This document shows positions 1 to 6,172 of a stretch of DNA of 38,882 bases, one piece after another. Source of the stretch: a bacterium. GTDB taxonomy: Bacteria; Bacillota; Clostridia; Lachnospirales; Lachnospiraceae. Location of the stretch: contig JAUNGE010000033.1 in the NCBI GenBank assembly GCA_030524675.1, positions 1-38,882 of the forward strand, written 5' to 3'. The first letter of the stretch is position 1. Each line of letters opens with the position of its first letter. Both the position numbers and the translations under genes were made by a program. The notes under the pieces are model-generated. The model saw nothing but the letters and a program-made list of their open reading frames with translations, was not told the DNA's origin and searched no databases.

Positions 1-18
1 TTTAGGTTGCTTTGCCAT
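1..18 (-). CDS. 5' end of a gene running off the left edge
   Basis: Only six codons are visible (M-A-K-Q-P-K), reading leftward from an ATG at 18. The start is supported by a strong ribosome binding site, AAGGAGGA at 28-35 on the minus strand, 9 nt before the ATG. The product cannot be identified from six residues. Its 5' leader contains one of two inverted recombination-site-like palindromes and, beyond it, the candidate invertible promoter segment, so its expression may be switched. Confidence 0.6.
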
Positions 19-36
19 TTTAGAAATTCCTCCTTA

Positions 37-168
37 GATAAAGTGTACTTTTTCGCAACTAATTTGAAGAATGATTTTTCATCAAAATTTCTTGCTTTTT
101 CGCAGATTTTTGGTATAATTATATACAATCGGTTAAATGAGCAGTAAATCGAAAAAGTACACTTTTCC
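37..168. repeat. Inverted pair of recombinase-site-like palindromes flanking a promoter segment
   Basis: A 16-bp sequence at 40-55 recurs perfectly inverted at 150-165. Each copy sits in an imperfect 18-bp palindrome (37-54 and 151-168) made of half-sites AAAGT and ACTTT around a central non-palindromic dinucleotide: GT at 45-46 on the left, AC at 159-160 on the right. This is the architecture of serine recombinase crossover sites, and the opposite core orientation predicts inversion of the roughly 112 bp between them. A serine recombinase gene ends 25 bp away. That these are its substrates is inferred; they could also be operators. Confidence 0.5.
92..119 (+). promoter_or_regulatory. Candidate extended -10 promoter inside the invertible segment
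   Basis: TATAAT at 114-119 is preceded by TGG (extended -10) and, 16 bp upstream, by TTGCTT at 92-97. It faces right, toward the 3' end of the oppositely transcribed recombinase gene, so it makes no obvious product as drawn. After inversion between the flanking palindromes it would point at the gene starting at 18. The -10 lies in a 10-bp palindrome (TATAATTATA, 114-123), so a weak leftward promoter may exist in this orientation too. Confidence 0.5.
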
Positions 169-192
169 GATTTATCGTATCTCCCCGAAAAC

Positions 193-798
193 CTAATCTT
201 TTCCGAATTTCTTAGCCTTGTCATGAAACGTGCTTTCCGCCATGTTACAGGCTTTGGCGGCTTCTTTTTGTGTCAGTTTCTTATTTTTCCATGCCTTATG
301 AACTTCATAGAAATTATCCGGCAATGGTTTTGGCGGTCTGCCGAATTTTACACCCCTTGCTTTTGCCGCCGCAATGCCCTCTGCCTGCCTTTGCCTGATG
401 TTAAGGCGTTCATTCTCTGCCACATAGGATAGTAATGCCAGCACAATATCACTGATGAACGTTCCAAGCAGATTTTTCTCACGTCTGGTATCAAGCAGCG
501 GCATATCAATCACAACAATATCTGCTCCCTTTTCCTTTGTGATAATACGCCACTGCTCATTCAAATCTGCGTAATTCCTGCCTAAACGGTCAATGGACTT
601 TACAAACAGAACCGTATTTCCGTTCAGTTTCCGCAGCAACTTCTTATATTGTGGTCTGTCAAAATTTTTACCCGACAGCTTATCCATATAAATATTTTCC
701 TTTGGTACACCCATTTCAAGAAGTGCAATCCGCTGTCTGTCCTCATTCTGTTCCCGGCTGCTGACACGCATATAGCCGAGATATTTCTTATCTTCCAT
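193..798 (-). CDS. Serine recombinase, resolvase/invertase family
   Basis: 201 aa. The N-terminal catalytic domain carries the family signature Y-M-R-V-S with the expected nucleophile Ser13, followed by a D-R-L-G-R-N block, an E-R-x-x-I-R-x-R-Q-A-E-G-I linker helix with A-K-A-R-G-V-K-F-G-R-P-P, and a short C-terminal helix-turn-helix (L-T-Q-K-E-A-A-K-A-C-N-M). Length matches small TnpR/Hin-type enzymes, not the large TnpX type. The start at 798 is chosen because GGGAGG lies just upstream; a longer frame would add 36 residues with no binding site. Its stop is 25 bp from an inverted pair of crossover-like palindromes around a promoter, and a related degenerate motif lies upstream of its own start (912-924). 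Role: resolution or inversion of DNA; which one cannot be told from the protein. Confidence 0.92.
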   Translation of the reverse strand: MEDKKYLGYMRVSSREQNEDRQRIALLEMGVPKENIYMDKLSGKNFDRPQYKKLLRKLNGNTVLFVKSIDRLGRNYADLNEQWRIITKEKGADIVVIDMPLLDTRREKNLLGTFISDIVLALLSYVAENERLNIRQRQAEGIAAAKARGVKFGRPPKPLPDNFYEVHKAWKNKKLTQKEAAKACNMAESTFHDKAKKFGKD

Positions 799-962
799 GC
801 AATCCTCCCGTTTTTTCTGTAAAACAAAAGTGCCCCATGCACTCCGACACAGGACACTTTCCAGAATGCCATGCACTCTGCAATATATTTTTTTGCTTCC
901 CTGCAACGCTCAAAAGTACTATTTCACTGTACCCCTTATCTTTGTACCCTGCTTACAGGAAA

Positions 963-1000
963 CGGTCAAAACATCAAGTCTGCACCCGATGTTTTAACCG
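963..1000 (-). terminator. Inverted repeat after the minus-strand gene pair
   Basis: CGGT-C-AAAACATC (963-975) pairs with GATGTTTT-A-ACCG (988-1000), 12 of 13 positions, loop 12 nt. It lies 16 nt past the stop of the gene at 1016 and before the recombinase leader, so it probably ends transcription of the 1598-1016 pair. It lacks a long T tract. The rest of 799-962 holds short direct and inverted repeats (CATGCACTC at 836 and 872; AAAGTG and CACTTT) that could belong to a recombinase binding region. Confidence 0.4.
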
Positions 1001-1015
1001 TAAACCGCCCCGAAA

Positions 1016-1324
1016 TCATGCTGTTTTTCTGTCCCCTGTCTGCAATGCCTGAAAACCATGCTGTTTCGCATATTCCCTTGCCGCTGTCCGGCGTTCCTCA
1101 CTGTAAGGCGGTATCAGGCGGATAGACAGCCTTGACTTGTCCATGACATAAGTGACACCACCCTCCAAATTCTGACACTTCAACCGACACAGAGCAGGGT
1201 ATTTTCTGCTATACTCCGCAAGCCTGCGTTTTAGGTCGGCATTATGTGTGTAAATGGTGGCTTCACTTTCTTTCTCATTGAAATTCACAATCGTTTCTTT
1301 CTCGTATTTAGACAGCTTTCCCAT
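1016..1324 (-). CDS. Small mobile-element protein, function unknown
   Basis: 102 aa, starting M-G-K-L-S-K-Y-E-K-E-T. The start at 1324 has GGGAGG upstream; the frame is open further but without a binding site. It overlaps the end of the upstream gene by 17 bp, so the two are probably co-translated. The protein is basic and contains T-I-Y-T-H-N and a C-terminal P-P-Y-S-E-E-R-R block. I have seen similar short proteins in Clostridial integrative elements but cannot name a function. No membrane segment or catalytic motif is visible. Confidence 0.7.
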   Translation of the reverse strand: MGKLSKYEKETIVNFNEKESEATIYTHNADLKRRLAEYSRKYPALCRLKCQNLEGGVTYVMDKSRLSIRLIPPYSEERRTAAREYAKQHGFQALQTGDRKTA

Positions 1325-1598
1325 ATAAATCCTCCCAATCTGTGCTTCTTTCCACAATGCGGATATACTTCTTTGCTTCAAAATATCTTTCCATTTCCAA
1401 GCGGAGATGACGGTAAAAGCAGGGATACCATTCTCCAACACTTTTGCTGTCCAGCTTTCTTGCCAGACACAGCACCCGACGTTTTACCTTTGTGTCCACT
1501 GTCAGGGCGGTAATCCATTTCAACCGGTGTATCGTGTTCTCAAGGTTTCCGCACCCGAAAGCGTATAAGATTTTCTTTTCTTCCATGTTTAACTTCAT
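1308..1598 (-). CDS. Small mobile-element protein, function unknown
   Basis: 96 aa, starting M-K-L-N-M-E-E-K-K-I-L-Y, with GGAGGT just upstream of the ATG at 1598. The sequence is helical and charged, with one cysteine near residue 16 and a W-Y-P-C-F-Y-R-H-L-R block near residue 58. It resembles conserved short proteins of unknown role in Firmicute integrative elements. It is the first gene of a leftward pair with the gene ending at 1016 and is divergent from the XRE regulator at 1911, which is a natural candidate to control it. Confidence 0.7.
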   Translation of the reverse strand: MKLNMEEKKILYAFGCGNLENTIHRLKWITALTVDTKVKRRVLCLARKLDSKSVGEWYPCFYRHLRLEMERYFEAKKYIRIVERSTDWEDLYGKAV

Positions 1599-1843
1599 GT
1601 TCCTACCTCCATAAATTGTTTTTTTATTTCTGCCGTTTTACCTGCAATCCGTTCCTGCCCGGAATTATCCCAGCGTTTCTCGTTCCTTTGGTATGCTCCT
1701 GTCATGGCACTACTTCCCCGGGAACGGTATCACTTGCAGCCGGTCATTCTGTTTTCAATGTCCCTGTGATATTGAAATCTTAACAAAATAAACCGGCTTC
1801 CCCCGTATATCCGAAAGGTCAGAAAAAATCCAAAAAAACGGAA

Positions 1844-1878
1844 ATTTCCACGTTTTCGGAAATGCTCTGTGTTATAAT
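1844..1878 (+). promoter_or_regulatory. Promoter and operator-like palindrome of the XRE gene
   Basis: An extended -10 (TG-T-TATAAT, hexamer 1873-1878) lies 33 bp before the XRE start. The -35 is poor. Just upstream is an inverted repeat, ATTTCC (1844-1849) and GGAAAT (1858-1863) spaced by 8 bp, in the position expected for autoregulation by an XRE repressor. The remaining spacer, 1599-1843, shows no further gene or strong signal. Confidence 0.45.
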
Positions 1879-1910
1879 GAATCTGACGCTGTTTTGGGAG
1901 GAGATAAGTG

Positions 1911-2768
1911 ATGTATATTAAATTAACGCTTCAGGAAAAATTAAAGGATGAAAGAACCAGCCGCCACATGACACTTGCGGAACTTGAAAAAGCGACCGGC
2001 ATAGCAAAAGCCACTCTGGGAAAATATGAATCCGACAACTGCACCGATATAAGTCCATTTAATCTGGCAAAACTGGCAGAATATTATGGTCTGTCTATGG
2101 ATTACCTCATGGGGCTAACTGAAAATAAAAATCATCCAAACACTTCCCTGTATGAGCTGCATTTGGATGATTCCACAGTTGATTTATTAAAAAGCGGTGC
2201 AATGAACAACCGGCTTCTTTGTGAGCTTGTCTGCCACCCCGGATTTCTGCGTCTGATGACGGATATAGAAATCTGCATTGACCGGATTGCCGATATGCGT
2301 GTCCAAGACATGAATTTACTTCTGGAAAAAGCAAGGCAGTCCGTCATGGAACAGCACCAGACACCAGAAAATGACCTTTATATGCGTACTTTGGAGCTGG
2401 GGCAGGTCAGCGAGGAGATGTTTTTCAGTCATGTTATCCATGATGACCTTGACCGGATTGTAAAAGACCTCCGCACCCGGCATGAATCCGACAGGACAAC
2501 TGCCGAACCGGAAACACCCGCAGCGGATTTTGCCAGAAATATTCCCGTAATACTGCTGGACGCCCTCATGCACAAAGGAACAGCCGACGAAAAGCGGGCG
2601 TTTACTATCTGTCGGGTATTCGGAATTGATTATATGAACCTCCCGGAAGATGACCGTATCGCCCTTGCACGTGTATTCAAAAAATCCCCCGTACTTCCGG
2701 CAGTCACCAGCCAGCGTGGGAAATCAAAGCTGTTGTCCCTGTTCGGAAAGAAAAAACCGAAAGAATGA
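1911..2768 (+). CDS. XRE-family transcriptional regulator
   Basis: 285 aa. Residues about 5-65 form a Cro/C1-type helix-turn-helix: L-K-D-E-R, then M-T-L-A-E-L-E-K-A-T-G-I-A-K-A-T-L-G-K-Y-E and L-A-K-L-A-E-Y-Y-G-L-S-M-D-Y-L-M-G. The remaining roughly 215 residues are an unrecognised, mostly helical domain ending in a basic tail (F-G-K-K-K-P-K-E). ATG 1911 is preferred over GTG 1908 because GGGAGGAG sits 7 nt upstream. It is divergent from the two small genes on its left. Likely the maintenance or excision regulator of the element; the ligand or inducer is unknown. Confidence 0.85.
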   Translation: MYIKLTLQEKLKDERTSRHMTLAELEKATGIAKATLGKYESDNCTDISPFNLAKLAEYYGLSMDYLMGLTENKNHPNTSLYELHLDDSTVDLLKSGAMNNRLLCELVCHPGFLRLMTDIEICIDRIADMRVQDMNLLLEKARQSVMEQHQTPENDLYMRTLELGQVSEEMFFSHVIHDDLDRIVKDLRTRHESDRTTAEPETPAADFARNIPVILLDALMHKGTADEKRAFTICRVFGIDYMNLPEDDRIALARVFKKSPVLPAVTSQRGKSKLLSLFGKKKPKE

Positions 2769-2773
2769 CACAA

Positions 2774-2814
2774 AAAAGCTACTGTTTCCGCCAAAGCGGT
2801 TCGTAGCTCTTTTG
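2774..2814 (+). terminator. Rho-independent terminator after the XRE gene
   Basis: Stem from AAAAGCTAC to GTAGCT-C-TTTT with a nested CCGC-CAAA-GCGG core, starting just after the XRE stop. A-rich and T-rich flanks on both sides allow it to act in both directions, also serving the tnpV-like gene ending at 2885. Confidence 0.75.
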
Positions 2815-2884
2815 TAAGATTATTATATTTCCCATTCAATTTTCCGGCTGTAGAGCTGTTTTTTTACAAATAAAACCGCCATCC

Positions 2885-3262
2885 TTATACATAGACCAGT
2901 TCCGCATAAATAATTTCTTCTGCCCGGTTGCGGATGTTATTGCAACGCTGCACCCACTCCATTTGATTTGCTGCTTTCAGTTCTTCCGTCACACCCTCGG
3001 CAGCTTTCATCTGTTCCATGATAGTGTCAAGCCTTTCCTGTGCCTGTTCATTCAGGTCAGCAAGATACGTCCAGAGTTCCCCGGTCAGGATAAGATTGCT
3101 GTACCGGGCAGAGTGGCATTCTTTCAGATAAGTCCTGTGCAGGCTTCCGTATTTCCCGATAGGGCGGTTTTCCTCCGGCAGTTTCAGGTCAGGGATATAG
3201 TAATCTCCGACAAGGATATAATCAATGCCATTTTCGTGTATCCGTTTTGGTAATTGTTCCAT
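2885..3262 (-). CDS. TnpV-family transposon-encoded protein
   Basis: 125 aa, recognised by overall resemblance to TnpV proteins of Tn4451-like Clostridial elements: the N-terminal G-I-D-Y-I-L-V-G-D-Y-Y-I-P-D-L block, I-G-K-Y-G-S-L-H-R-T-Y-L-K, and the C-terminal N-Q-M-E-W-V-Q-R-C-N-N-I-R. The biochemical role of the family is not established. The start at 3262 (M-E-Q-L-P) is set by GGAGGT upstream; 7 more residues are possible. It is the last gene of the element before phage sequence begins, which fits a terminal cargo or accessory position. Confidence 0.8.
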   Translation of the reverse strand: MEQLPKRIHENGIDYILVGDYYIPDLKLPEENRPIGKYGSLHRTYLKECHSARYSNLILTGELWTYLADLNEQAQERLDTIMEQMKAAEGVTEELKAANQMEWVQRCNNIRNRAEEIIYAELVYV

Positions 3263-3287
3263 TTTCAGACCTCCTGTATTCAATTTT

Positions 3288-3653
3288 TATCAGAATCCAG
3301 TTGGTCATGTCCCTGTTCATGTGAAATTCAAGGCAACTGAACTCTTCACAAACAAGTATGGCATATCATTGACTAGTGCATACAAACTGGAATGCGCAAG
3401 TGAACATATTATCGTTACAAAAGGTAATACTGAACATTTTGTAACACAGAAATATGCAGTTACAGAATTTCCAATATTGGGAGACGGCAGCGTGGCAGAA
3501 GAGCAAAAGAATTATGGAGTTTTAAAACTTGTCTTTAAGGGTGGAGCATCATGTAACATAGAAGCCTCTTTGTGGCCGCCATATACAAATGGAACTGCCA
3601 TAGGAGCCATATCAATAGAATTGATTGTAAGAAGAGAATTTTATATGGATTAA
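3288..3653 (+). pseudogene. 3' fragment of a phage structural gene
   Basis: About 121 residues of plausible coding with no start. It contains G-H-V-P-V-H-V-K-F-K-A-T-E-L-F and ends V-R-R-E-F-Y-M-D. Residues are beta-rich, as in phage tail or baseplate proteins, but the family is not certain. Coding quality begins just beyond the TnpV gene, so the 5' portion was probably removed or displaced by the mobile element. A short gene follows 12 bp later, then the lysis genes, matching the usual tail-to-lysis order of Siphovirus-type prophages. Confidence 0.55.
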
Positions 3654-3665
3654 GGAGAACAAATT

Positions 3666-3827
3666 ATGTCAGAAAAACACAAATGTTATCACGAGGAAAA
3701 AGGGAAAAATTTCAACGAGTTGAGAGGGGCAAAACCAGATCCAGTGGGCTGCACCTGTGATGTTGGAACAACTGGTCCAGCACTGGAAATCGAAAAAGCA
3801 GAAAAGGAAAAGAAAGACACCGAGTAG
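3666..3827 (+). CDS. Small prophage protein, function unknown
   Basis: 53 aa, beginning M-S-E-K-H-K-C-Y-H-E, with AAGGAG 9 nt upstream. It is highly charged and contains a C-T-C-D motif near residue 29 and two further polar blocks. It lies between the truncated structural gene and the XhlA-like gene, the position of small accessory genes in Clostridial prophages. No function recognised. The three cysteines and adjacent histidine could bind a metal, which is speculative. Confidence 0.55.
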   Translation: MSEKHKCYHEEKGKNFNELRGAKPDPVGCTCDVGTTGPALEIEKAEKEKKDTE

Positions 3828-3892
3828 GTGTTATTTTTTTACCTGAAAGGGCTGCTGGACGGCACCGAGTAAACATCTGAGAGGAGCGTAAA

Positions 3893-4243
3893 ATGGAAGA
3901 TTGTATCAGCCGCAGAGAACATGAGGAGTTCTGCAAGCGGATGGAAGAGGAACATCATCGACAGAACCGACGGATTGAACTTCTGGAGGAGAGTATCCGG
4001 CAGATTGGATCTATTGCTACATCAGTTGAGAAACTGGCGATGAATATGGAAGGTATGGTTCGGGAACAGGAGCGGCAGGGAGAGGCGCTGGACAAGCAGA
4101 GTGAGCGCCTGGACGCCCTGGAAAAAGAACCGGCAGACACCTGGCAAAGAATCAAAACTAAGGCACTGGACACGGCTGTGGGACTGATTGCAGGCGCCCT
4201 GGCTACTGGGGCAGTGATTATGATTGCGCAATACATTAGATGA
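3893..4243 (+). CDS. XhlA-like phage lysis accessory protein
   Basis: 116 aa. The first 85 residues are a charged coiled coil rich in E, R and Q (M-E-E-E-H-H-R-Q-N-R-R, then L-D-K-Q-S-E-R-L-D-A-L-E-K). The C-terminus is one hydrophobic segment (V-G-L-I-A-G-A-L-A-T-G-A-V-I-M-I). This is the layout of the XhlA/hemolysin-type phage proteins that assist holins at the membrane. AGGAG lies 6-7 nt upstream of the ATG. It is followed within 16 bp by a holin-like gene. Confidence 0.7.
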   Translation: MEDCISRREHEEFCKRMEEEHHRQNRRIELLEESIRQIGSIATSVEKLAMNMEGMVREQERQGEALDKQSERLDALEKEPADTWQRIKTKALDTAVGLIAGALATGAVIMIAQYIR

Positions 4244-4258
4244 TGGGAGGCGTGGGGA

Positions 4259-4438
4259 TTGAAAGAAAAATTGGCGAAATTGATTGACGTGAAGTCCATT
4301 ATGACGCTCTCCCTGACAGCAGGATTTGTCATTCTGACCTGTATGGGAGACATTTCAAATCAGGACTACATGGACATCTTCAAGCTGATTGTAATTTTCT
4401 ATTTTGGGACGCAGGCAGGGAAGAAGAAGGAAGAATAA
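4259..4438 (+). CDS. Small holin-like membrane protein
   Basis: 59 aa from a TTG start with GGGAGG at 4244-4250. Two hydrophobic stretches (about residues 14-29 and 41-50) with a basic and acidic tail (G-K-K-K-E-E) suggest a two-helix membrane protein. Its place directly after the XhlA-like gene and upstream of the endolysin suggests a holin partner. No family signature is strong enough to name. The TTG start and short length make it easy to miss. Confidence 0.55.
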   Translation: MKEKLAKLIDVKSIMTLSLTAGFVILTCMGDISNQDYMDIFKLIVIFYFGTQAGKKKEE

Positions 4439-4480
4439 TATGGAATTTTCCTGCAAATAGATAATATTGCTGAAAAAGTA

Positions 4481-4509
4481 TTGACATACGTATTAACACG
4501 TGTTATAAT
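4481..4509 (+). promoter_or_regulatory. Consensus promoter with two operator palindromes (hicAB)
   Basis: TTGACA (4481-4486) and TATAAT (4504-4509) are perfect consensus boxes 17 bp apart, with an extended -10 TG. Two palindromes overlap them: ATACGTAT (4486-4493) and TAACACGTGTTA (4494-4505). Their place between and over the promoter boxes fits autorepression by the HicB antitoxin, as known for the family. Confidence 0.8.
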
Positions 4510-4531
4510 TAAAACATAGAAAGGAGAGGAA

Positions 4532-4714
4532 ATGAAAACACAGGAATTAATCAAACTGCTGAAAAAGAATCAGTGTTCAATAAAACGAAACGGAAGCCGT
4601 CATGATATATGGTATAGCGAGATAACAAAGAAGGAGTTTCCAGTACCAAGACATAAGGCGGAAATTCCGGTTGGAACTTTGAATAGTATTTTAAAAGATG
4701 CGGGACTCAGGTAG
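4532..4714 (+). CDS. hicA: HicA toxin (mRNA interferase)
   Basis: 60 aa, the usual HicA length. It has the double-stranded-RNA-binding-like fold signature and the conserved G-S-R-H segment with the catalytic His24, then W-Y and P-V-P-R-H. HicA toxins cleave mRNA and halt translation until neutralised by HicB. AGGAGAGG lies just upstream of the ATG. The gene is followed 37 bp later by hicB, and both are behind a perfect consensus promoter, between prophage holin and endolysin genes. Confidence 0.9.
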   Translation: MKTQELIKLLKKNQCSIKRNGSRHDIWYSEITKKEFPVPRHKAEIPVGTLNSILKDAGLR

Positions 4715-4751
4715 TTTCGCATCTACCTCCCCTTTCAGAAAGGAGATTAAC

Positions 4752-5150
4752 ATGGCAAAATATGTATATTCAGCAATATTTACTCCAGAAGAAGATGGCA
4801 GCTATTCTATTATCTTTCCAGATTTGGAGAGCTGCTATACTTGCGGAGAAAATTTGGAAGATGGATTAGAAATGGCAGAAGATGTTTTGGCGTTGGTGCT
4901 GTATGGATATGAAAAGGATGGAAGAGAAATTCCTGTTCCATCTGCACCGACTGCTTTTGCTCTCAAAGATGGTGAATTCACCAATTATATTGCCTGTGAT
5001 ACAATGAAATATCGTAAAATGTATAATAATAAGGCAGTAAAGAAAACATTGACAATTCCAGAATGGTTAAATGAATCTGCTGTAGCTATGGGAATTAATT
5101 TTTCTCAGGTTTTGCAGGAAGCGTTGATGGAAAAAGTAAATATTCGTTAA
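4752..5150 (+). CDS. hicB: HicB antitoxin
   Basis: 132 aa. The N-terminal 60 residues match the HicB partial RNase-H-like fold (Y-S-A-I-F-T-P-E-E-D-G-S-Y, F-P-D-L-E-S-C-Y-T-C-G). The C-terminal W-L-N-E-S-A-V-A-M-G-I-N-F-S-Q-V-L-Q-E-A-L is a ribbon-helix-helix or HTH DNA-binding segment. It binds and inhibits HicA and should repress its own promoter. The start at 4752 follows AAAGGAG; the frame is open 18 codons upstream into the hicA end without a binding site. Confidence 0.9.
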   Translation: MAKYVYSAIFTPEEDGSYSIIFPDLESCYTCGENLEDGLEMAEDVLALVLYGYEKDGREIPVPSAPTAFALKDGEFTNYIACDTMKYRKMYNNKAVKKTLTIPEWLNESAVAMGINFSQVLQEALMEKVNIR

Positions 5151-5235
5151 AAGTGTTTTACTAAATAGCAATAAGAACGTCTTTCGGAAGGAATTCTGGA
5201 GGGCGTTTTTTATTGAAATGGAAGGAGAGATTGGA

Positions 5236-6072
5236 ATGAATCCAGTAAATACCATCATCCAGACAGCGAAAAAATGGACAGGCTATCTGGAAAAAAAGAG
5301 TAATGAGGATTTGGACGATTTCACGGCTAACGCAGGCAGCAATAACTATACCTGTTTTGCCAGGGACTACAGAATACATACCGGCCAGAATCTCCAGGGA
5401 CAGCCCTGGTGTGCAATGTTTGTGTCAGAAATGTTTGTCCAGGCGTTCGGGCTGGAGACAGCGAAGAAGCTGCTGTGCGGTGCCCTGTATCACTACTGTT
5501 CAACCGGTGTAAACCAGTTTAAAAATGCAGGCAGATGGAGCAGGAATCCAGAGCCTGGAGCCGTGATATTTTTTACCAATGGTTCCAGGGCCTATCATAC
5601 CGGCATCGTCACCGAAGTAACATCCACCAGGGTAAAAACCATTGAAGGCAATACCAGCGGCGCATCCGGCGTGGTAGAAAATGGCGGTGGGGTCTGTCAG
5701 AAGAGTTACAGCAAAACAGATGGGAAGATTCTGGGATATGGCTTGCCGGACTGGAGTTTGGTGCAGCCGACCTACGAGGAAGGCTGGAAGCAGGCAGTTG
5801 ACGGTGTGCGTTGGTGGTATCAGTTTGCCAACGGCAGTTTCTGCTCATCGGGCTGGCACTGGCTGCGAGAGGTAACTGGCGGGACCTGGGGCTGGTATCT
5901 GTTCGATGCGGACGGCTACATGCTGACCGGATACCAGACAGCGCCGGATGGGCGCCGATTCTTTTTGTGCCCAGATGCTGGCATCCACCAAGGTAAGTGC
6001 ATGGTAACGGATAACCAGGGCGCGCTTCAGGTGGCGGAATATGATTGCCAGAAGAAAAGATATATAATATAA
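5236..6072 (+). CDS. Prophage endolysin: CHAP-type amidase with cell-wall-binding repeats
   Basis: 278 aa. Residues about 1-165 resemble a CHAP or NlpC-like cysteine hydrolase: Q-P-W-C-A-M-F-V-S-E with the candidate nucleophile Cys, A-Y-H-T-G-I-V with the His, and I-E-G-N-T-S with a polar third residue. Residues about 185-275 hold aromatic repeats (G-W-H-W-L, G-W-Y-L-F-D-A-D-G-Y-M-L-T-G) of the choline/cell-wall-binding type. It should cut peptidoglycan at the end of the lytic cycle; export is by the holin, as no signal peptide is present. The ATG at 5236 has AAGGAGAG upstream; an in-frame ATG at 5218 lies before that site. Confidence 0.82.
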   Translation: MNPVNTIIQTAKKWTGYLEKKSNEDLDDFTANAGSNNYTCFARDYRIHTGQNLQGQPWCAMFVSEMFVQAFGLETAKKLLCGALYHYCSTGVNQFKNAGRWSRNPEPGAVIFFTNGSRAYHTGIVTEVTSTRVKTIEGNTSGASGVVENGGGVCQKSYSKTDGKILGYGLPDWSLVQPTYEEGWKQAVDGVRWWYQFANGSFCSSGWHWLREVTGGTWGWYLFDADGYMLTGYQTAPDGRRFFLCPDAGIHQGKCMVTDNQGALQVAEYDCQKKRYII

Positions 6073-6080
6073 TGAAGGAA

Positions 6081-6119
6081 ATCTGACAGTGAGAAACTGA
6101 AAAGTACGCACTGTCAGAT
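6081..6119. repeat. Perfect 11-bp inverted repeat after the endolysin
   Basis: ATCTGACAGTG (6081-6091) and its exact complement (6109-6119) flank a 17-nt loop. It lies 8 bp past the endolysin stop and about 50 bp before the phage-host junction. No T tract follows, so a terminator is possible but not typical; a phage end or integrase-arm element is an alternative. Confidence 0.45.
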
Positions 6120-6172
6120 GAATTTGTAAGAAAGTGACGGCATTTTGAAGTTTATATGTTTTTACAATTAGG

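Larger units (their letters stand above)
1..3287. mobile_element. Right part of an integrative or mobilizable element
   Basis: Recombinase, two small element proteins, XRE regulator and TnpV lie together, bounded on the right by a phage gene that has lost its 5' end. The left end is outside the window. The exact right junction is inferred from where phage-like coding begins (about 3285); no target duplication was identifiable. Confidence 0.6.
3288..6172. mobile_element. Right end of a prophage
   Basis: Gene order is structural fragment, small protein, XhlA-like, holin-like, hicAB, endolysin, then a truncated host gene. No integrase is in the window; the rest of the prophage would lie to the left. 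The right boundary is inferred at about 6150-6172 from where the host reading frame resumes inside a conserved motif. Confidence 0.65.

Noticed and set aside
963-1000. Repeat arms here as part of a CRISPR array
   Set aside because: Only one inverted pair, no regular direct repeats or spacers anywhere in the window.
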